The translations under genes were made by a program, and so were the position numbers. DNA of 64,000 bases from Chrysoperla carnea (taxonomy: Eukaryota > Arthropoda > Insecta > Neuroptera > Chrysopidae): the NCBI RefSeq assembly GCF_905475395.1, contig NC_058341.1, positions 67,711,501 to 67,775,500 on the forward strand, written 5' to 3'. Shown here in pieces: positions 21,040 to 34,521 of the stretch. The notes under the pieces were generated by a model. The model was not told the DNA's origin. It did no database searches and saw only the letters and a program-made list of their open reading frames with translations. How positions within the stretch are numbered: position 1 is the first letter of the stretch; each line of letters opens with the position of its first letter.

Positions 21040-23550
21040 CTTAGTTGTTTATTGTAGTTATTTTTTTAAATAATACCGTAAAATATTTTTTTTTAGGGTT
21101 CTGTTCCAAATAATACAAACACTCTGGCTCTAAAGGTGTTTCTTATATGTCAATTCTTTAGTATTAATAAAGACTTTTTTCATAAAAAATTCACAAGAAA
21201 GTAAACTATAATTTAAGAATAAATACTTCTATCAATTTTCTATTATGGACACATAAAATTTGAATCTAACAGAATTACCATATTGGTATAAGAGTCCATA
21301 ACAGAAGAAGGCACCCATCGTTCGAACATTATATATAAATAAACCAATTAATTTGCGGAACAGATGACAAAATTGCTATCAGCAAAACAAAAAATGCGTT
21401 GTTATAGAAACATAGCGTTTTTTTGCTTACGGCTAATCACCAATGCCTAAAAAACCGAAAAAATTCGCAAAAATCAAACAAACGATTTTCTTGCGATAAA
21501 AAAAAATTGACGTCCAAGAAAGATTCTAGATCTCAAAAAATACCTATCGATTGACGTAAGTCCGATTTAGATACGTAGATGCCCGAAGAAAAAATGAGCG
21601 AAAATAGTAGTTTTTACATTTGCTCATACCTCTTTTTCTTTTTTTATTTCAAAGTTGGTATTATGTGAAGCTATGAGTAATAGGTTCACAAATCTTTCAT
21701 TTTTGCGAAAAAAGACACTTTTTGTAAAAACTTTCCCCTTATTTTTCGGGGCTTAATCTCTTCGTCTAGAATTCTTCGATCATGATATTTTAACAAGAAT
21801 GGAATTTTTTTAAATTTTTGATGCCGAAATAGGGCAACGAAAAAGTGCAGGATATCTTATAACTGATTGTCAGATTGAATAGTCCATAAAATGTCACATC
21901 CAACGAGAAAGGAAACGTACAGCCTTTAGATTTAGAATCTTCAGTTTTTTTAACAAAAAATTTTGAAAATTTTTCGAAATATCGCATTTTTTCGAAATAA
22001 GACACCTTTTGTAAAAACTTTCCTTTTGTTTTCCGGGGCTTAATCTCTTCGTCTAGAATTCTTCGATCATGATATTTTAGCAACAAGTGACATTTTTTAA
22101 TTTTCGATGCCGAAATCGGGCAATGAAAAAGTGCAGAATATCTTATAGCTGATTGTGAGATTATTTATGAAATAGCTTATAAAATTTGATAATAAAATAC
22201 CGCTCCCAACAAGAAAGGAAACGTGCAGCCTTAAGAAAAAAATTTTAAATCATTTTTAGTAATTTTATGTTGTAAAGGATCATGAATCCATTTCAGTATG
22301 AAACAAAAACCCCACCTCTAAAAAACTAAAGACTTTTATTTCAAAACAGTAATTATCATCAAATAATTTTAAATTAAAACATCTTTCCCATTAAATTACT
22401 TTTTGAAGTCGATATCAATTAATCGATTTCTAGTTAATGATATAATGTTCATGAATATGAAATAACTGAACCATTTATGAACTTCCAGACTTATACTTAA
22501 TTACCGGTATATGATTTTTGGGAAATACTTTATTTTATCTTTTGCTAAGATGATGATAAACTAATTGAACTTGAAACTAAATATTCGTTTTTTTAATGGT
22601 ATATCATTATTCTATCATTGTATGATTGACATTATCAAAATGTCACTTTGAATTATTTATTTATAAATTAATTTTTGTAATTCAATCTTGATCAATTAAA
22701 TATCAATTTTATATGGTGTATACTGGTTAAGAACTTTGTACTTATAATTTATAATATTTACTGCAAATAAAAACTGAAGATACGAGAATATCCCATAATG
22801 ATAACAGCAAATAATAACTCAATATACAGATTGTCTCGAAAAGGTCTTTACAACACTCTACCAGGCTAGCATTCAAAACAAATCGATTTGACTATACTTA
22901 TTTCATCACAAAGTTGCTTTGCTTGGGCACTAGACGACCATAAAGTTGAAATTTTAAAATAGGTTTTTTATAAATTTGTTTTATATATGCCAATAATAAA
23001 TTTATTATTTTTCGATTTATTTAACGATATTTTTTTTGTGTTTTTCGATTTTTTTTTTTTTTTTTTTTGCATTCAAATTACATTATTTCAAATATACATT
23101 CGAAACTGCTAGGACTTCTTGAGCATGTTTTCAGTATTTAAATAAAGTAAATTGAAAAGTTTCAAGCATTAATTTTAGTTCCCGTGGTAAATTCATCAGT
23201 TTTTGTGCTGAATAAAACATTTAAAAAAATACAAACAACTTTCTTTCCATTATAACTCCGTTAATTTTCGTGCAAATAACTTGAAACTTTTTCATTTCAA
23301 GGTTTTTTATAGTATTTTAAAAAGTGTACGGTGTATTTTTTTTCAAAAACCGCCAATAACTTGGAAAGTATTGACTTTTCGAAGTATAGGTACTTTTTAC
23401 ATACAACTTTTGATCTAGAGGGTAAACGAAACTTAGTCCCAAATTTTCATAAAAATTAAGGCTATAGATAAAAATTTAGAGATTTCGAAAGATGCGAAAA
23501 AAGTGCTCCATTTGAAAAACAAAAGAAACTAAATCTCCTATGATGATGGA
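21040..23550. repeat. Intergenic AT-rich stretch with a diverged tandem duplication
   Basis: About 21700–21935 and 22000–22240 are two diverged copies of one ~235-base unit at a ~295-base spacing. Both contain 'ggggcttaatctcttcgtct', 'agaattcttcgatcatgata', then 'gaaaaagtgca' and 'agaaaggaaacgt'. A T18-type homopolymer lies near 23050. No gene was recognised; the 98-residue minus-strand frame at 21790–22086 crosses the duplication and is not convincing. Confidence 0.6.
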
Positions 23551-23555
23551 CTTAA

Positions 23556-24018
23556 TCTCTATATATTATAAATGTGAAAGTAAGGATATTTGTTTGTTTG
23601 TTACGCTTTCACGTAAAAACTAGCGCATGGATTTGAATGAAACTGTACAACAATATAGCTCATACATCAGAGCAGCACATGAGCTATAATTTATAAAGAT
23701 ATATTTAAAAAAATTAAAAAATTAAATTTAATCTGACATTTGACTGCTCCTTCTATAATCATAATTTTGAACCATAAATTACAGATTTCTGTAAAAATTT
23801 AAAATAGTAAATGTCAATAAAATCATGGCCATCTTATCTGGTATACTCAATGAGTTATGACTATTTCACACTTAAAATAATTGAAAACTTTGCATATATT
23901 TATGTTTTGTAAAACAATCCCTTCGAGTGTTATGGAAGGAGGATAAGTAAGATCGTGGAGGAGATGAAGTAGTGGTTTTTACTTTTAAGCCCAGTGAAGA
24001 GGGAGGGTGTCAAGCTAG
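23556..24018 (+). mobile_element. Non-autonomous Helitron copy 2
   Basis: It starts TCTCTATATATTATAAATG after a host A, has the paired 'gtgaaagtaagga / cgctttcacg' block, and ends 'aagcccagtgaagagggagg' then 'caagCTAG'. The terminal hairpin is slightly decayed (gaagaggg for gaagcggg). About 0.46 kb, with no coding capacity. Confidence 0.8.
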
Positions 24019-24736
24019 GATAATCTAGATTGAAAATGATTAAATGCGTATATTTTAGTTTTTCCAAATTTCGCACCATAAGAAAAAGTGCTATTAAATT
24101 AGAGAGTGGGTTGATTAAATTGAAGATAGGGGTGAAAAAGCATTTATTTTCCAAAAATTTCGTAAACTAATAAAAATTTTTGTTTTTTTCTATATAACAT
24201 AATCAATAGCCTATACTAATAATGTACAATATCATCGAAAAAAATCATATTAAAGTTGGTAACTTTAAGAGATAAACAAAAACGGTATCAATATTTATTT
24301 ATTTTCTTAGAAATTCCCAATATAAATAAAAATTCCCGATATCAACATAAAATAATTTATTTAAAATTTATGTGCAATTGTTAAATGACATTAAATGTGA
24401 AGGTTTTCTTTAAAAAAATTTATTTGCATGAATTAATACTAAAAATTATAATGAAACAAATGAACATTTAATTCGTTCTCACTAACTTTTCCTCATAATT
24501 ATTACTTAGAAATAATTTGTTAAATTTTCTCGTAACAGAAATTTTTCGTTTATAATTAATATAGATGGAAGCTTAGTGCAAATGTTCTGTGCACCCATAC
24601 CTTCACTTTGAGAGGCGCTGCTATGGTGACAATCCTTACAGGGCTACCTACTCAGAAGTATAATTTAGTGAGTCTGTTGAGTTTGTCGATTTAAATGCCT
24701 GAATCACTGAAATGGCAAGGCTATGTATTTTATCAT

Positions 24737-24737
<1 letters not shown>
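24019..24737. other. Intergenic AT-rich stretch, nothing recognised
   Basis: No reading frame with coding character and no clear repeat structure were seen. Confidence 0.5.

Positions 24738-24766
<29 letters not shown>
24738..24766. repeat. (TAA)n microsatellite at SINE tail
   Basis: A short run of TAA trinucleotides that abuts SINE copy 2. On the SINE's own strand it would be a 3' (TTA)n tail, a common arrangement for SINEs. Confidence 0.8.
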
Positions 24767-24767
<1 letters not shown>

Positions 24768-24769
24768 TT

Positions 24770-25015
24770 AATAAGGAGGTTTAACCTCTGTTTCTCTGAC
24801 ATTAACGTCTATAACAGAGGCCACCCACATCATTATTTTTTAATCTTTATTTATTTTAAACTACATCCCAAACATTTAAATTTTATGATGTGGGTGGAGT
24901 CGGTTACTTCGTTCTCATTCAAACGACGACAGTGTGATCAATTATACCGCCCCATTAATTATAATTGTTCACATTGCCGCTGCTTAGATTCGATTCGCGC
25001 CTAATTTTAAACTGT
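24770..25015 (-). mobile_element. tRNA-derived SINE, copy 2
   Basis: Same body as 11390–11690: 'gaggtttaacctctg', 'agaggccacccacatcatta', 'gatgtgggtggagtcggtta' and 'cttcgttctcattcaaacga'. The B-box region (minus strand 'gcgaatcgaatc') is mutated from GGTTCGAATCC, so this copy is older or inactive. It reads on the minus strand and ends in the (TTA)n tail. Confidence 0.75.
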
Positions 25016-28000
25016 TATGATTGTTCTACTTGTGTCAGGTTTGCGAAAAAAAAGAAATCCAAGTCTTCTACCCCAATTACCTAAGCGAAAAAATTCTTTA
25101 CTGTCTTTAATATTATTAAAAAAAAAAAAATTAAAAAACTTAATAAAAAATATTTTGACAGACCGACAGGTGGACAGGCTTACCACACATGTTCATCGGA
25201 AATGGCTGCGTTGAGTTTTAAATAAATTGAAAGGTCGTGTGGGTCGTCCCTAAGCCATAATTATTGGTATCATGCTTTACTGTACTTTCTTCTACGTTAC
25301 AGCATGTAGACAGTCAGATTGACAAAGAAAAAGGCTTTTTTGAAGTAATAGATAGGCGATACGCATGTCCTAATTAATTAACTCTTCTCAGGGACAAAAA
25401 AAAGTATAAAAGGGAATGCCTAACATCTATTTAATCAGAATCTCATTAGACTTTAAAACAGAATCTCTTGAACTGTAAAATTCATTAGACATTAATCTAT
25501 TAGTCTTAACGTTGTAATAGTTATACTTAATAAATAAGTAAGTATTTTATTCACAATTAAATCGTTTGTTTTAATTAATTGAACAGTGGCTAACTTACGT
25601 TAACGATTTCTCCTTAGTTAACAATTACTTCTCATTTCTTAAGTCAAAGTTTTGGAAGAGTACCATAAGCTATTGCCGTGGTGACAGCGATTTTCCCTAA
25701 AAACAAGTGACGTATCCAAATTCTATTTAATTACTGGAAAATCCCGGTTATGACAATATATAAGCGAAAAACTGACTGAATGACATATCAACGCACTGCC
25801 TAAAATACTGTGAACAGGATCGTTAAAATTTTCATGTCGATTTCTTTGACACTCTAGGTGAGCCCCGAGGAAGGATTTTTGGAAATTCAACTCTTAAGGT
25901 GTTGAAAAGCGGATGAAAGTTTATATGAAAATACTCATTTTTAAATCGACAACAAAATCAATTTTTAAAATTCTTTCATCGTTAGAAAGTTACATTATCA
26001 GCGAGTAGCATAGTCTATTTTTTAGTTTCAAATAAATTAGGATTCCGCACTATAACATTAAAGGCTATAACGCGGTAGTCTTTGTTTTTAAATTGCCTGA
26101 CTTTTGGAAATTTAACTCTTAAGGTCGCGAAAAAGCGGATGATAGTTAAAACAAAATACATGGTCTGTATTTTATGTGTTCAAAAAAACTAGAATTCCGC
26201 AAAAAATAAATAACTCAATAAATTGTGAACAAAAAGGAGCGATAAGTGGGGCAATTTCAGAAACTTTGCATATCGATCAAATAATTCCAGAGATTATTCT
26301 TTTTTTTTCTTCACAAATCTACCTGACGCCCTTATGTCGTATGGGAACCCTTCTCCTAAAAGCTCCTGACTCGATTGTGATATAAAATCATTAAATCTTA
26401 TTTCTTATATTTATCAGCTAATTAATTAATTTTCCATAGCTATAAATATATAAATTATGCAGTTTTTTAATTTAATTTATTTTTTGTAATATTATTATTA
26501 GTATAAAAATATAATTAACTCTAGTTTTTATAAAATCATACTTTAGACTCTTTCTACATAAAATAATAAAAATTTTTATTTTAAAGAATAAAATTTTTGG
26601 AACGAAGTTCCTTAACGCGGCCACGGTGAACCAACTGGCAGATACCGTCACGTAACAATGTGACATATGCTTTCTGTGTGCGTGTGTGTACCATATCCAT
26701 GGTAACCACGATATGTTCTTCTTCTTATTTTATTTTTGTTTAGTATAGTACAAAAATGGCAAAATTCAGTGCACTATATTTTTGTCCGCTGGGAACAATG
26801 CCTACTTGACACTAACCAAATAATCTATTACTATTTTGTTGGCTGTTATTACGAACATCAATTTATAAACGTAAATTATTTATTATACTTAACTTCATTT
26901 ACATGAGTAATTAAAAACAGATTACCTATATTTAACGTTTACATTTGTTTTTGTACAGTTTCGTAAGAAACTTCGTTCCTAGCGGGGTCCCACGACCGAT
27001 ATCTTTTTTCATATAAAAAAGGCAAAATTTAATGATAATTATTCGAAAAAGGAAGACCAAAGTTACACTTCCGAAAAACCAGAGACTCCAGTGCAAAACC
27101 GAAGAGTAATTAAAAAGTATAATATTTGTTACAATCCAAATAAAAAATATTTTTATTTATGTATTTATTTATTTATTCATTATAAGGAAAAGTATTTTTA
27201 ATCCAAATTACCATAAAACTTAAATGCTTAGGTCAAATAATTTTAATTTCAATCGCAATAAATTCAATTCATGATTCTTAGTAATCAAAACAATCACAAT
27301 GAAAGTTTTAAATTATTGACTGCTTAAAAATTTGTGTATTGTATGATAATTAATTAAAAATTAATAGAAACATATTTTATTTTACCGTCTAGCAGTCATT
27401 ATCAAAAAAGATAAAGTAATGTACGTAATAACTTTACTGTAATTTTAACAATTATTTTATTTCAACAAATTTATCAATTTTTTATTTCCTATACAGCTTT
27501 AATAAAATTTATTATGGTTCAATATGTCTAATAATCTTTGAATACGTAACTTTCTGAAGAAAATTTTGATCGTATGTTATATATAGGTTGGACCATTTTA
27601 ATCTATTTTATCTAATAGTTCGTTTTGTAATTTACCAATCAAAAGTTGCTGAGTTTGATGGGGGACATCATGTTCTGACTTCTGATTAAATCTACTTCTC
27701 CGAATTTCTTTAGTAGTCATTTTAGATTCTAAAAGGTCAGAGATAGAATAACACTTTAAATTAGGATCAATCCTTTTAAAAAAACTAATATTTTTTAATT
27801 AAAACATTTTTTTCAAAAAAGAAAATTTTGATGGAATACGACTTAAAAATATCTTATAATTAATGCGTTTAACCGAAAGAATATACGCTAGCTACATAAA
27901 AATGCTTTAACCAATAGTTTCCAAGGGCAATAGAGGACATTCTCGCCTGTGCTCATGACCTGAAATTCTAGATTCAGATTCATTTGACTTTGATCTTCAA

Positions 28001-28125
28001 ATAATCTTGAAAATTTACCTGGGCTTAAAAATTATTAACACAAACAAATGATCTTTATTATCATTGACGCCTTTTGGCTGAAGTATTTTTCTGTAGCTAG
28101 CGTGTTTTCTTTCGATTAAATAAAA
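25016..28125. other. Intergenic AT-rich stretch with degenerate repeat pieces
   Basis: About 25770–25930 and 26030–26165 contain 'actgactgaatgacatatca', 'tggaaattcaactcttaagg' and 'ttttggaaatttaactctta' strings, in two partly repeated units that look like remnants of a larger non-autonomous element. Nothing else, including the ~65–70 residue frames here, has support as a gene. Confidence 0.45.
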
Positions 28126-28130
28126 TCTCT

Positions 28131-28619
28131 TCTCTATATATTATAAATGCGAATGTACGCATGTTAGTTAGTTAGTTAGTTAGTTTGTTCGTTTGTTTGT
28201 TACGCTTTCACGCTAAAACTAGCGAATGGTTTTTAATGAAACTGTACAGCAATATAGCTTATACTTCAGAATAACACATGAGATATGATTTATAAACATA
28301 TATTTAAAAAAAAAATTAATTAATTTAATTTTACATTACCATAAAATGCAGATTTTTGTAAAAGTAGTCGTTTAACATTACCATAAATTACAGATTTCAG
28401 ATCATAGTCAATGTAAAATATTTCACGGCCATCTTTTCTGATATACTCAATGAATAATTACGACTATTATACATTTAAAAAAATAGAAAATCATTCATAT
28501 ATTTTACCTGTGTAAAACAATCCTTACCATTATATCGAGTGTTATAGAAAAGGGATAAGCGAGAGCAATCTATCAATATTTACTTTTAAACCCAGCGAAG
28601 CGGGTGGGTATCACTCTAG
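28131..28619 (+). mobile_element. Non-autonomous Helitron copy 3, best-preserved ends
   Basis: It begins TCTCTATATATTATAAATGC and ends with the intact hairpin 'cccagcgaagcgggtgggta' followed by 'tcactCTAG' before a host T. A short (GTTA)n array lies at about 28163–28185. About 0.49 kb, with no coding capacity. Confidence 0.85.
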
Positions 28620-28852
28620 TAATGTCATATTTTTAAGTCGTATTTCCTCCAAAAGCTATAAGGATTATCGACAAAAAAGTTTTAAATTAAAAATATTAGT
28701 TTTTTTATGAGGATCAACTATCTAATTTAAAGTGTTATTCTATCTCTTACCTTTTAGGATCGAAATTGACTATTAAAGGAACCCCGGGGAATTAGATTCA
28801 ATCTGATACCAGAACATGAGAGTTTGATGGCCCCCATCAAACTCTGTTACGA

Positions 28853-29312
28853 TTTTTATACCATGTATATATGAAATATACATAGTATATTAAGTTTAGT
28901 CCAAAGTTTGTAACGCTTAAAAATATTGATGCTACGCACAAAATTTTGCTATAGGTGTTCATAGAATCACCTAATTAGTCCATTTCCGGTTGTCCGTCCG
29001 TCCGTCCGAAAAAAGATATCATAGGTCAACTGGGTCTTGTAAACCGTTAGAGATAGAACAAAAGTTTAAATGTAAAAAATGTTCCTTATAAAAAAATAAA
29101 CAACTTTTGTTTGAAACATTTTTTTGTTAACATCACTGTTTACCCGTGAGGGCGCCAATTAGGCGGAAATTATATCGTAGGTACTATACTTGAATATCAA
29201 TTATGTATGTGTCACATGTATGTATGTGTTATGTGATAAAGAAATCAACACTGACTATGAATGGTATTTCAACAATTAACTCAGTCAATTGTTTGTTTTC
29301 ATTTTTTTAAAG
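28853..29312 (+). repeat. Family A dispersed repeat with small internal deletion
   Basis: It runs from 'tataccatgtatatatgaaa' to 'gtcaattgtttgttttcatt'. It contains 'ccggttgtccgtccgtccg' but then skips directly to 'aaaaaagatatcataggtca', losing the segment that in other copies reads 'cgataactcaaaaacgaaaa' onward. Confidence 0.85.
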
Positions 29313-30219
29313 TACTTTTTGGTAGGTTAACTACACGACGAGCTATTAGCCATAATAGATTAAAATGATCCCACATGCATAAACAATTTTTAATCTAAAG
29401 TCAAAAGTTGATCCAAATTACCAATTCAATTAAGTTTAAAAAAATTTATTCTAAGCGAAGTATTCAAAGGCAGAAGAGAAGCTTTTAATATTTTATTTTC
29501 AACAAAAATCACGGCATTTTTTCGAATTCACTTAAGATAAATGACAATGGCTCTGGTTGTATCAGTCGTGTGTGAGATCTGATAGCAAAAAGTAATATAG
29601 CATTGATTCTCATCGTCATAAGCGCAACTTTAATGTATAAAGTTAATCAGTGATTATATTACCAATATCAACTACGTTTTAATTAATTATTATTAATGTA
29701 AATGATTGTTTTTAACAAGTAAATAATTATTATATAACAACGACATATGAATTAAAAAACAGGTTTATTTTGTTTGTTGTTCTTTTTTTTGGATCTCATC
29801 AAATTCATATGTACCTAATTATGTAATTTATATTAAAACATGAATGGGTATGAATTTAAAAGGATAGACCAATAACTTTCTGTTTAAATAAATTATGCTA
29901 GGCTAGTCGTATTGAAGTTCAAATTATAGATTTCCATCAGAAAATTGAACAGGCCAGTTTATTGTCTATTGTTATATAAAAAAAAATACGATGGTGAAAT
30001 AAAATTTGTAAAATCATTGTTAAAAATTTGGTTTTTAGCGGTAATTTTCATTGTTTTGATGTTTTACTTTTTTCCAAAAAAAAAAAAAAAAAAAAATTAG
30101 AAGGCAAATTAGTATTTTAACAAAATACATCGTTTTAAATTAGTTTAATAAAAACAACAAACTCTCAAAAAAAGGTTCCATCCGAACTACGGCCTCTCAT
30201 ATTTTATACTTACATGAAA
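29313..30219. other. Intergenic AT-rich stretch, nothing recognised
   Basis: Only an A22-type homopolymer run near 30078–30098 stands out. No gene is seen. Confidence 0.5.
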
Positions 30220-30433
30220 TATTGATTTTTGGTTTCGCTAAAATTTTTTTAAAACTATTGATTAAGGTAGTTATGATCATGCTGATCAAAAGTCCTTATG
30301 GGCTCAACCCTCAAAAACCATACCCTTCCGAGCTAAGGCTTTTCAAAGATTATGCTTACATCAAGAGCTCGGAATGGAAGTGTTTTTGAGGGTTAGGTCC
30401 ATAAAAACTTCAACCGAAACCAAAAATCAATGT
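30220..30433. repeat. Inverted-repeat hairpin element, ~0.21 kb
   Basis: The outer ends 'attgatttttggtttcg' and 'cgaaaccaaaaatcaat' are perfect complements. Inside, 'aaccctcaaaaacc' with 'ccttccgagct' is mirrored by 'agctcggaatgga' and 'gtttttgagggtt'. It is a MITE-like fold-back. Confidence 0.8.
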
Positions 30434-33400
30434 ATTGTGTGCGGGGTTCTTTATAATTTACAGAAATAAATACATATATCTACAAAATTAAAAATAAAAT
30501 ACTTGAAAACAAATTACAATCGCATAAGAACACAAATTTTTTGTGGTACAATGCTCATCTGTACGGAAGCCTGAATGGCTCACAAACAATTTATGAGAAA
30601 GTCACGCTACACTAGCTTATTTTTTAAATGTGTACTACCCACAAGTATAAAACCAACTTTTAAAAAGCCACTAGTTCACTTTCAACAAGTGCACTTGTGA
30701 CTTGTGGTATTATGGAAACGAACCTTTTTGAAGATGTCGTGGATCTTTTGGTGATGATTATCCTTTAATTAGACACTACCGTAACTGTCAGAAATAATTA
30801 ATAATTATTTGTCCGGATTTAATAATAAAATGATAATGTTTATAATTTGTCTTATCTGGTTAGTTCAAAATTTTCTTTAGTATCATTTTAAAAATATAAT
30901 GCTTTAATTGTTGATGTTTTTCTGATGATCTGGGGTATTAGGTACTTATTGTTGTTGTTTACTTATAATTATGCATACGATATTATAAAAAGTTTTATTT
31001 TGATTTTCAGGTTGAAAGTTATAATTTTGTATCAGAAAGATAATAATTACACAGATAATAATAAAATGTTTAATGATCTTTAAAATAATTCTGTTTCAAC
31101 TTCTGTTTACTTGTGGTATTCTGGATATTGTTCATTTTAAAGTGTGTTCCGCATACAAATTAATTTATTTTTTAACTTTAAATTCAGTGTATTTGCTTTA
31201 AATCTACAACCGACTTTTCATCTACTACTATTACTATTTTTTCATGGATAGAATATAAGGGAAGAATATAGAATGAACTTCACAGGTGATAGTCCATTTA
31301 CTCATTTGATGTGAATTAAAACAGATATTACTACGTTAATTATGGTAGAATTTTGAGTATTTCCAGTTCTGTAATGTAAAATCAGCTTAATTAAGCTGGT
31401 CACACCGTGCGTGAGTTTTATAGGAGGCGTTTCCATGGTAACGATACACTACTTTGATTATAGAATTTTTTGTCACATATTCATATATAAATGAAAAAAT
31501 AATTCATCTAAAATATATTTCAATAATTTTTTTTTTATAATAACAAATCCATAACTGTAATATTATATGAAAAATCAATTTTTTTTTTTAATAGTAAAAA
31601 ACCACAATTAATTGAAAAATCACTTTAAAAAAAATTTTTTTGTTTTAGTAATTTTAAGTAAACTTCCGATTAAAAAACATGCAACTCTCTATTAGTAAAT
31701 TTTGAAATTTTTATAAGAAGTAAAGTTTAGATGAATAATATTAACTAAAAAAATTTACTGCCAAGTGCAAACCTTTTTGTTTTAATATTTTCAATTTTTG
31801 TATTTTCGAACGTTGAACGCCTGTACATATCTTATAACACTTAAAAAAAAATTCTGTAAATAATTTCACAGTTCTAACCATATTTTGTTTTTTGCATCTT
31901 TTGAAATGAATTTTTTGAAACTCATTAATTTAAAATTCGTTTCAAAAAACGTACATCCCAAAAGTCTCATTAATTACTTCCCGACATTTGACCGCTCTGA
32001 AATCCGTTTTAAACCTTTTTAATATTATCGAGGGATGAGTACGAAATAAAGTTATTAGTTAATAGATCTCAATTCAAAGCTACATATCAATTTGTAACCT
32101 GCTATCTTTCATAATTTCGGAGAAAATTTCTGAAAACTAAATTTGTGGTTGGCGTTCACCAACTTAAAGCGTTTTGCAATAACGAGTTCTAATCTTTTAT
32201 AGTTTTGGGCAAAATTGTTGAAAAATTTATTAGCGATCGGTGTACACCAACCTAAAGCTTTTTGTATTTTCCAATATACATTTTCGAACGAGCATTGAAA
32301 CAAAAATATAATATGATCAAAGTAATAATATGATATTATCAAAGTAGCTTTGTTTGGTAAAATTCCAGCCAAAAGAACAGTTGAAAGAAAAAAAATTAGC
32401 TGGATGCATAATTTTAAAACTTGGGCTGCAATTTCATTGGAAGAGGTATGTAGAGTACCAGGCACGGATCTAGTCCTCAAAAAAGGTTGTGAGCAAAGAC
32501 ATCCGAAAGTCCGTCAAGTGAGTTACATGGGATCAGATACCGACTCTAGTATGGTGTTTTCACATTCCCTTTTCTATTTCATCTTCCAGAGTCAATATTT
32601 ATTTATAACAGTTAATTCACTATCGTTGATGAATTTGCGGTACATCTGAACCACTTTTTTAACTGTCCCGATATCGATATCTAAATCCCTGCCAATTAAT
32701 TTGATTTACGTAGAAAAATTCCTAACTAAAATATGTCGAATACCTCCGAAGTCAATCTCTGTCCGAAATCATTAATAACGGAAATTAAAAGATTTATGTA
32801 AATTGATTACTGAAAGTACTATTCTGCCAATTTCTCCTGATAATTGAAACTGTTCGTTTGCCTTGGAACTGTACGTAGGGATTTTAATGTAACATCCAAC
32901 TGTTTTACTTGTTCTAACGCCTCGAAAATAATTGCTTGAATACTTTTTATTTTATTTTATTAAGGCTTTGGATACAATATCGTCAGCCTATCCACCTCAA
33001 TAGACTGTGAAAGTGTGATGCCACAAGTGTATTACGGTTGTGAACATGTCCATCGTGTCCATATGGTTGGATCCGCGCCTGCAGAGTTCCGAAAAAGTTA
33101 AAAATATGTACTAAAGTAGTCTCCAACATGCCTTAAAGGAATATGGAAGCATACATAGATACGTTGAAACAAAAAACCTAAATATTTTAAGTATCCATTT
33201 CCTAGTCTGCAACTACTGAGCAATCTTACATTAAAAATATACTTGGTTACTTGAGATACTTTTTAGAATGCAAAAAAATTATTATGACCGAATCCGGATT
33301 GACTAGGTTCCAGTGTAGGTACATATATATACCTACTCACAATCCATATAATAAATTCATACGTCCATGTCTTAGTTGGTTAAAAGAATGAAATGTCATT

Positions 33401-34520
33401 GATTTATTTACCAAGTTGAATGTAACAAATATTGACTTATGTATGTACACGATTTTGATAATGAAATGATTATACTGGAAAAAAAAGAAAACCCGACTAA
33501 AAACGTGTTCCGTATTTTCCAAAATAATATACATGAGATTTGTAGGATATTTTTCGCTCTTTAATTTTGATCATGAGACATTTTTGTCTAAAATGCACTG
33601 AAAATGAAATACTGAAAAAAAAGCAGGAAAATTTTATAACGTCACGCGATGTTTTGTTATAATATTTTGCCTACTTCTAAAAGGAAATATAAACAAACAA
33701 ATTTTTACAGTTTTAATATTGATTTGAATGCAAATCGCAAAACAAAACAAATTTTCCCAGTTTTAACATTTATTTGAATGTAAATCGCTATTATTAAATG
33801 TTAAGACGGTTAAGGTTGTTAGAAAATGGTCGGGGTAAAATACAGTGGGGATTTTGGTGGTAACCTAGTTTTCCCAGCATGTTTTGAGTGGAAGTCACGC
33901 CAAACGGCCCAATATTTTTGTAGGCCGCTATTATTTTCTCTTATTTTATTCATTTATTTTATGGTCAAATGGTTGTTCACATTTTTTCAATAGGTCGTTT
34001 AATGGACTGGTTCCGTTTCCCAATTTCAAAGGTTTTTAAAATATAAACATTGTAGGTTACACTTAAATGAAGCCACTCGCGAAGTTTCGTAAGAGTTTTA
34101 TTCAAGAAACCATACCTCCCTCTGTACTGAAGACTATAAGCTAAAACTAAAAGAAACTGTGGTTTCACTTTTCCGCTCAATTATTTAGTGCGGCTGAGTA
34201 CACTTCCTTCATAGATATGCCATGCACTACTTCACCAACTCATCACAGCTGAACCGTTCCTTGCAGATGCCTGAATTTGCCTCCATTATTCCTCCCTCCC
34301 AAAAAGGGACTAGGCGCTCCCCTGAGAGGGCAACTTTTTTTTACGAAGTTTTTACACTCTAATAAATAACTGTGGAAAATTTTAAAGATGCATGAATTTT
34401 TTCCTTGGGATATTTTAATTTCATTGTTCTACAAAGGTACCACTTAGATATAAAGTTGTTTACTTTAAAAAAGAGGTTAATTGAAACGTTTTTTGTTTTT
34501 ATTTTCAGAAATAAAAAGAA
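30434..34520. other. Intergenic stretch upstream of the LRR gene
   Basis: Mostly AT-rich with no host gene recognised. About 32375–32460 (plus strand) encodes ERKKISWMHNFKTWAAISLE, resembling the C-terminal (R)RRKxSWLxNLRxW segment of endonuclease/reverse-transcriptase LINEs, so a tiny LINE fragment is likely. At the far end 34501–34508 'attttcag' looks like a splice acceptor preceding the LRR gene's start codon, which implies an untranslated exon somewhere in this stretch; I could not place it. Confidence 0.4.
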
Positions 34521-34521
34521 G

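Noticed and set aside
28160-28200. Short GTTA/GTTT tandem tract as a CRISPR-like or regulatory repeat
   Set aside because: It is a simple microsatellite inside a Helitron, shared with its relatives.
32109-32480. 123-residue minus-strand frame
   Set aside because: No recognisable domain, overlaps a LINE-like fragment on the other strand, and composition resembles AT-rich noise.
34405-34521. Longer N-terminus for the LRR protein
   Set aside because: It would start at a TTG and read through an apparent splice acceptor at 34501–34508; the ATG at 34522 gives a proper signal peptide.
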